DNA of 5,878 nucleotides from an uncultured bacterium (lineage in GTDB: Bacteria; Bacillota; Clostridia; Oscillospirales; Oscillospiraceae). The stretch lies in assembly GCA_949286295.1 (NCBI GenBank), contig CASECK010000181.1:1-5878 (forward strand), given 5' to 3'. This document shows, piece by piece, positions 5,351 to 5,878 of this stretch. The position numbers and the translations under genes are program-made. The notes below the pieces were generated by a model. It did no database searches and had not been told where the DNA came from. It saw only the letters and a list, made by a program, of their open reading frames with translations. How positions within the stretch are numbered: position 1 is the stretch's first letter; each line of letters begins with the position of its first letter.

Positions 5351-5380
5351 ATTGTTTACAACAAATTCATAAAGTGCCTA

Positions 5381-5409
5381 TTGACAATTTCCGGGGTGGG
5401 TGGTACATT
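5381..5409 (+). promoter_or_regulatory. Sigma-A promoter of hrcA
   Basis: A consensus TTGACA (5381-5386) and TACATT (5404-5409, four of six matches) are 17 bases apart. Predicted initiation is near 5416, inside the first arm of the CIRCE element, so bound HrcA would block RNA polymerase. The A/T-rich stretch at 5351-5380 could act as an UP element. Confidence 0.85.
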
Positions 5410-5413
5410 ATCT

Positions 5414-5440
5414 TTAGCACTCAGGATGAATGAGTGCTAA
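5414..5440 (+). promoter_or_regulatory. CIRCE operator, HrcA binding site
   Basis: TTAGCACTC, nine spacer bases, then GAGTGCTAA: this is the full CIRCE consensus with both arms perfect. CIRCE is bound by HrcA dimers to repress class I heat-shock genes, and HrcA activity depends on GroEL. The operator overlaps the predicted transcription start and lies 90 bases before the hrcA ATG, so autoregulation of hrcA and its downstream operon is expected. Confidence 0.98.
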
Positions 5441-5453
5441 AGCAAGTGTAACG

Positions 5454-5502
5454 GCCGCGCCCTCTGACAGGGGCCGCGGCGGGCGGCAGAGAGAAGCCGC
5501 CC
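5454..5502 (+). other. Two hairpins in the hrcA leader
   Basis: Between CIRCE and the hrcA ribosome site the leader can fold twice. The first stem pairs 5454-5463 with 5469-5480, with a two-base bulge and a five-base loop. The second pairs 5481-5487 with 5496-5502 around an eight-base purine loop. No T-run follows, so they are not terminators. They could stabilise the mRNA or affect translation; no known regulatory RNA class is recognised. Confidence 0.45.
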
Positions 5503-5530
5503 CACGGCGCAGACCAGCGGAGGTGGAACT

Positions 5531-5878
5531 ATGGCATTGACTGAGCGGAAAAAGCGCATCCTGCGCGCCATTGTAGAGACCTATATCGCCACCGCCGAGC
5601 CTGTGGGGTCCAAGGCCGTGGCGGAGTTTGCCGGGCTGGACGTGTCCTCGGCCACCATCCGCAACGAGATGGCGGACTTGACGGAGATGGGCTATTTAGA
5701 GCAGCCCCACACCTCTGCCGGGCGCATCCCCTCTCCCGCCGGCTACCGGCTGTATGTCAACGAGCTGATGGACCGCCAGCAGCTGACCATGCAGGAGACC
5801 CAGCGCATCAACGAGGCGCTGAACCTGAAGATGGAGGAGCTGGACCGGGTCATCGACCGGGCGGGCAAGGTACTCTCC
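5531..5878 (+). CDS. hrcA: Heat-inducible transcription repressor HrcA, N-terminal part (runs off window)
   Basis: HrcA represses the dnaK and groE heat-shock operons by binding CIRCE, and needs GroEL to fold into its active form. The first 116 codons are present, about a third of a usual HrcA of roughly 340 residues; the frame is open to the window edge. The N-terminal winged-helix domain is clear: LTERKKRILRAIVETYI at 3-19, EPVGSKAVAE at 23-32, then the strongly conserved block running from SSATIRNEM (39-47) through GYLEQPHTSAGR (54-65) to IPSPAGYRLYVNELM (66-80). Residues from about 85 begin the helical linker to the dimerisation domain. The ATG has GGAGG seven bases upstream, and a CIRCE-controlled promoter drives it. 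By known gene order grpE, dnaK and dnaJ would be expected to follow outside the window. Confidence 0.97.
   Translation, partial: MALTERKKRILRAIVETYIATAEPVGSKAVAEFAGLDVSSATIRNEMADLTEMGYLEQPHTSAGRIPSPAGYRLYVNELMDRQQLTMQETQRINEALNLKMEELDRVIDRAGKVLS

Noticed and set aside
3744..5372. Long plus-strand open frame of 542 codons overlapping the MATE gene
   Set aside because: It is a shifted frame of the MATE coding sequence, rich in Gly, Arg, Pro and His as expected for shadow frames in GC-rich DNA, with no recognisable domain. The overlapping frame has clear MATE motifs.

Overview
The window looks like chromosomal DNA from a GC-rich, low-oxygen Firmicute, most likely the gut Oscillospiraceae/Clostridium cluster IV group (Flavonifractor or Oscillibacter type). 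This is an inference from four things: a perfect CIRCE operator in front of hrcA, strong AGGAGG-type ribosome binding sites, sigma-A promoters with 17-nt spacers, and heavy GCC/CTG/GGC codon use. No sequence search could be run, so the genus is not established.

Layout, left to right. Bases 1-235 hold no convincing gene but carry a dense chain of hairpins, the least explained part of the window. A minus-strand block follows. It contains a rho-independent terminator (281-318), the tmRNA gene ssrA (318-686), a cytoplasmic cyclophilin (781-1302) and smpB (1337-1798), with a good promoter just upstream of smpB (1835-1863). The order of transcription is smpB, cyclophilin, ssrA, terminator, so the protein and RNA halves of the trans-translation (ribosome rescue) system appear to share one transcript with a peptidyl-prolyl isomerase between them. 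Next is thiN, thiamine pyrophosphokinase, also on the minus strand and with its own promoter (2581-2609).

A compact divergent promoter region (about 2549-2710) separates thiN from a plus-strand pair: a NifS/IscS-family cysteine desulfurase (2711-3853) and a MATE-family membrane exporter (3916-5292). These two probably share a transcript that ends at a perfect 30-nt palindrome (5315-5344). The right end holds a heat-shock control region, with a sigma-A promoter, a perfect CIRCE operator (5414-5440) and a structured leader. It is followed by the first 116 codons of hrcA, the heat-shock repressor, which runs off the window. In related bacteria this gene opens the hrcA-grpE-dnaK-dnaJ operon.

Functionally the window is mostly housekeeping: ribosome rescue, protein folding and its control, thiamine cofactor activation, sulfur mobilisation and one exporter. 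I see no CRISPR array, transposase, phage gene or toxin-antitoxin pair. The points most worth checking are the hairpin chain at 1-235, the asparagine-rich tmRNA tag ending YAYAA, the smpB-cyclophilin-ssrA transcript, and start codons that must be moved for smpB, the cysteine desulfurase and the MATE gene.
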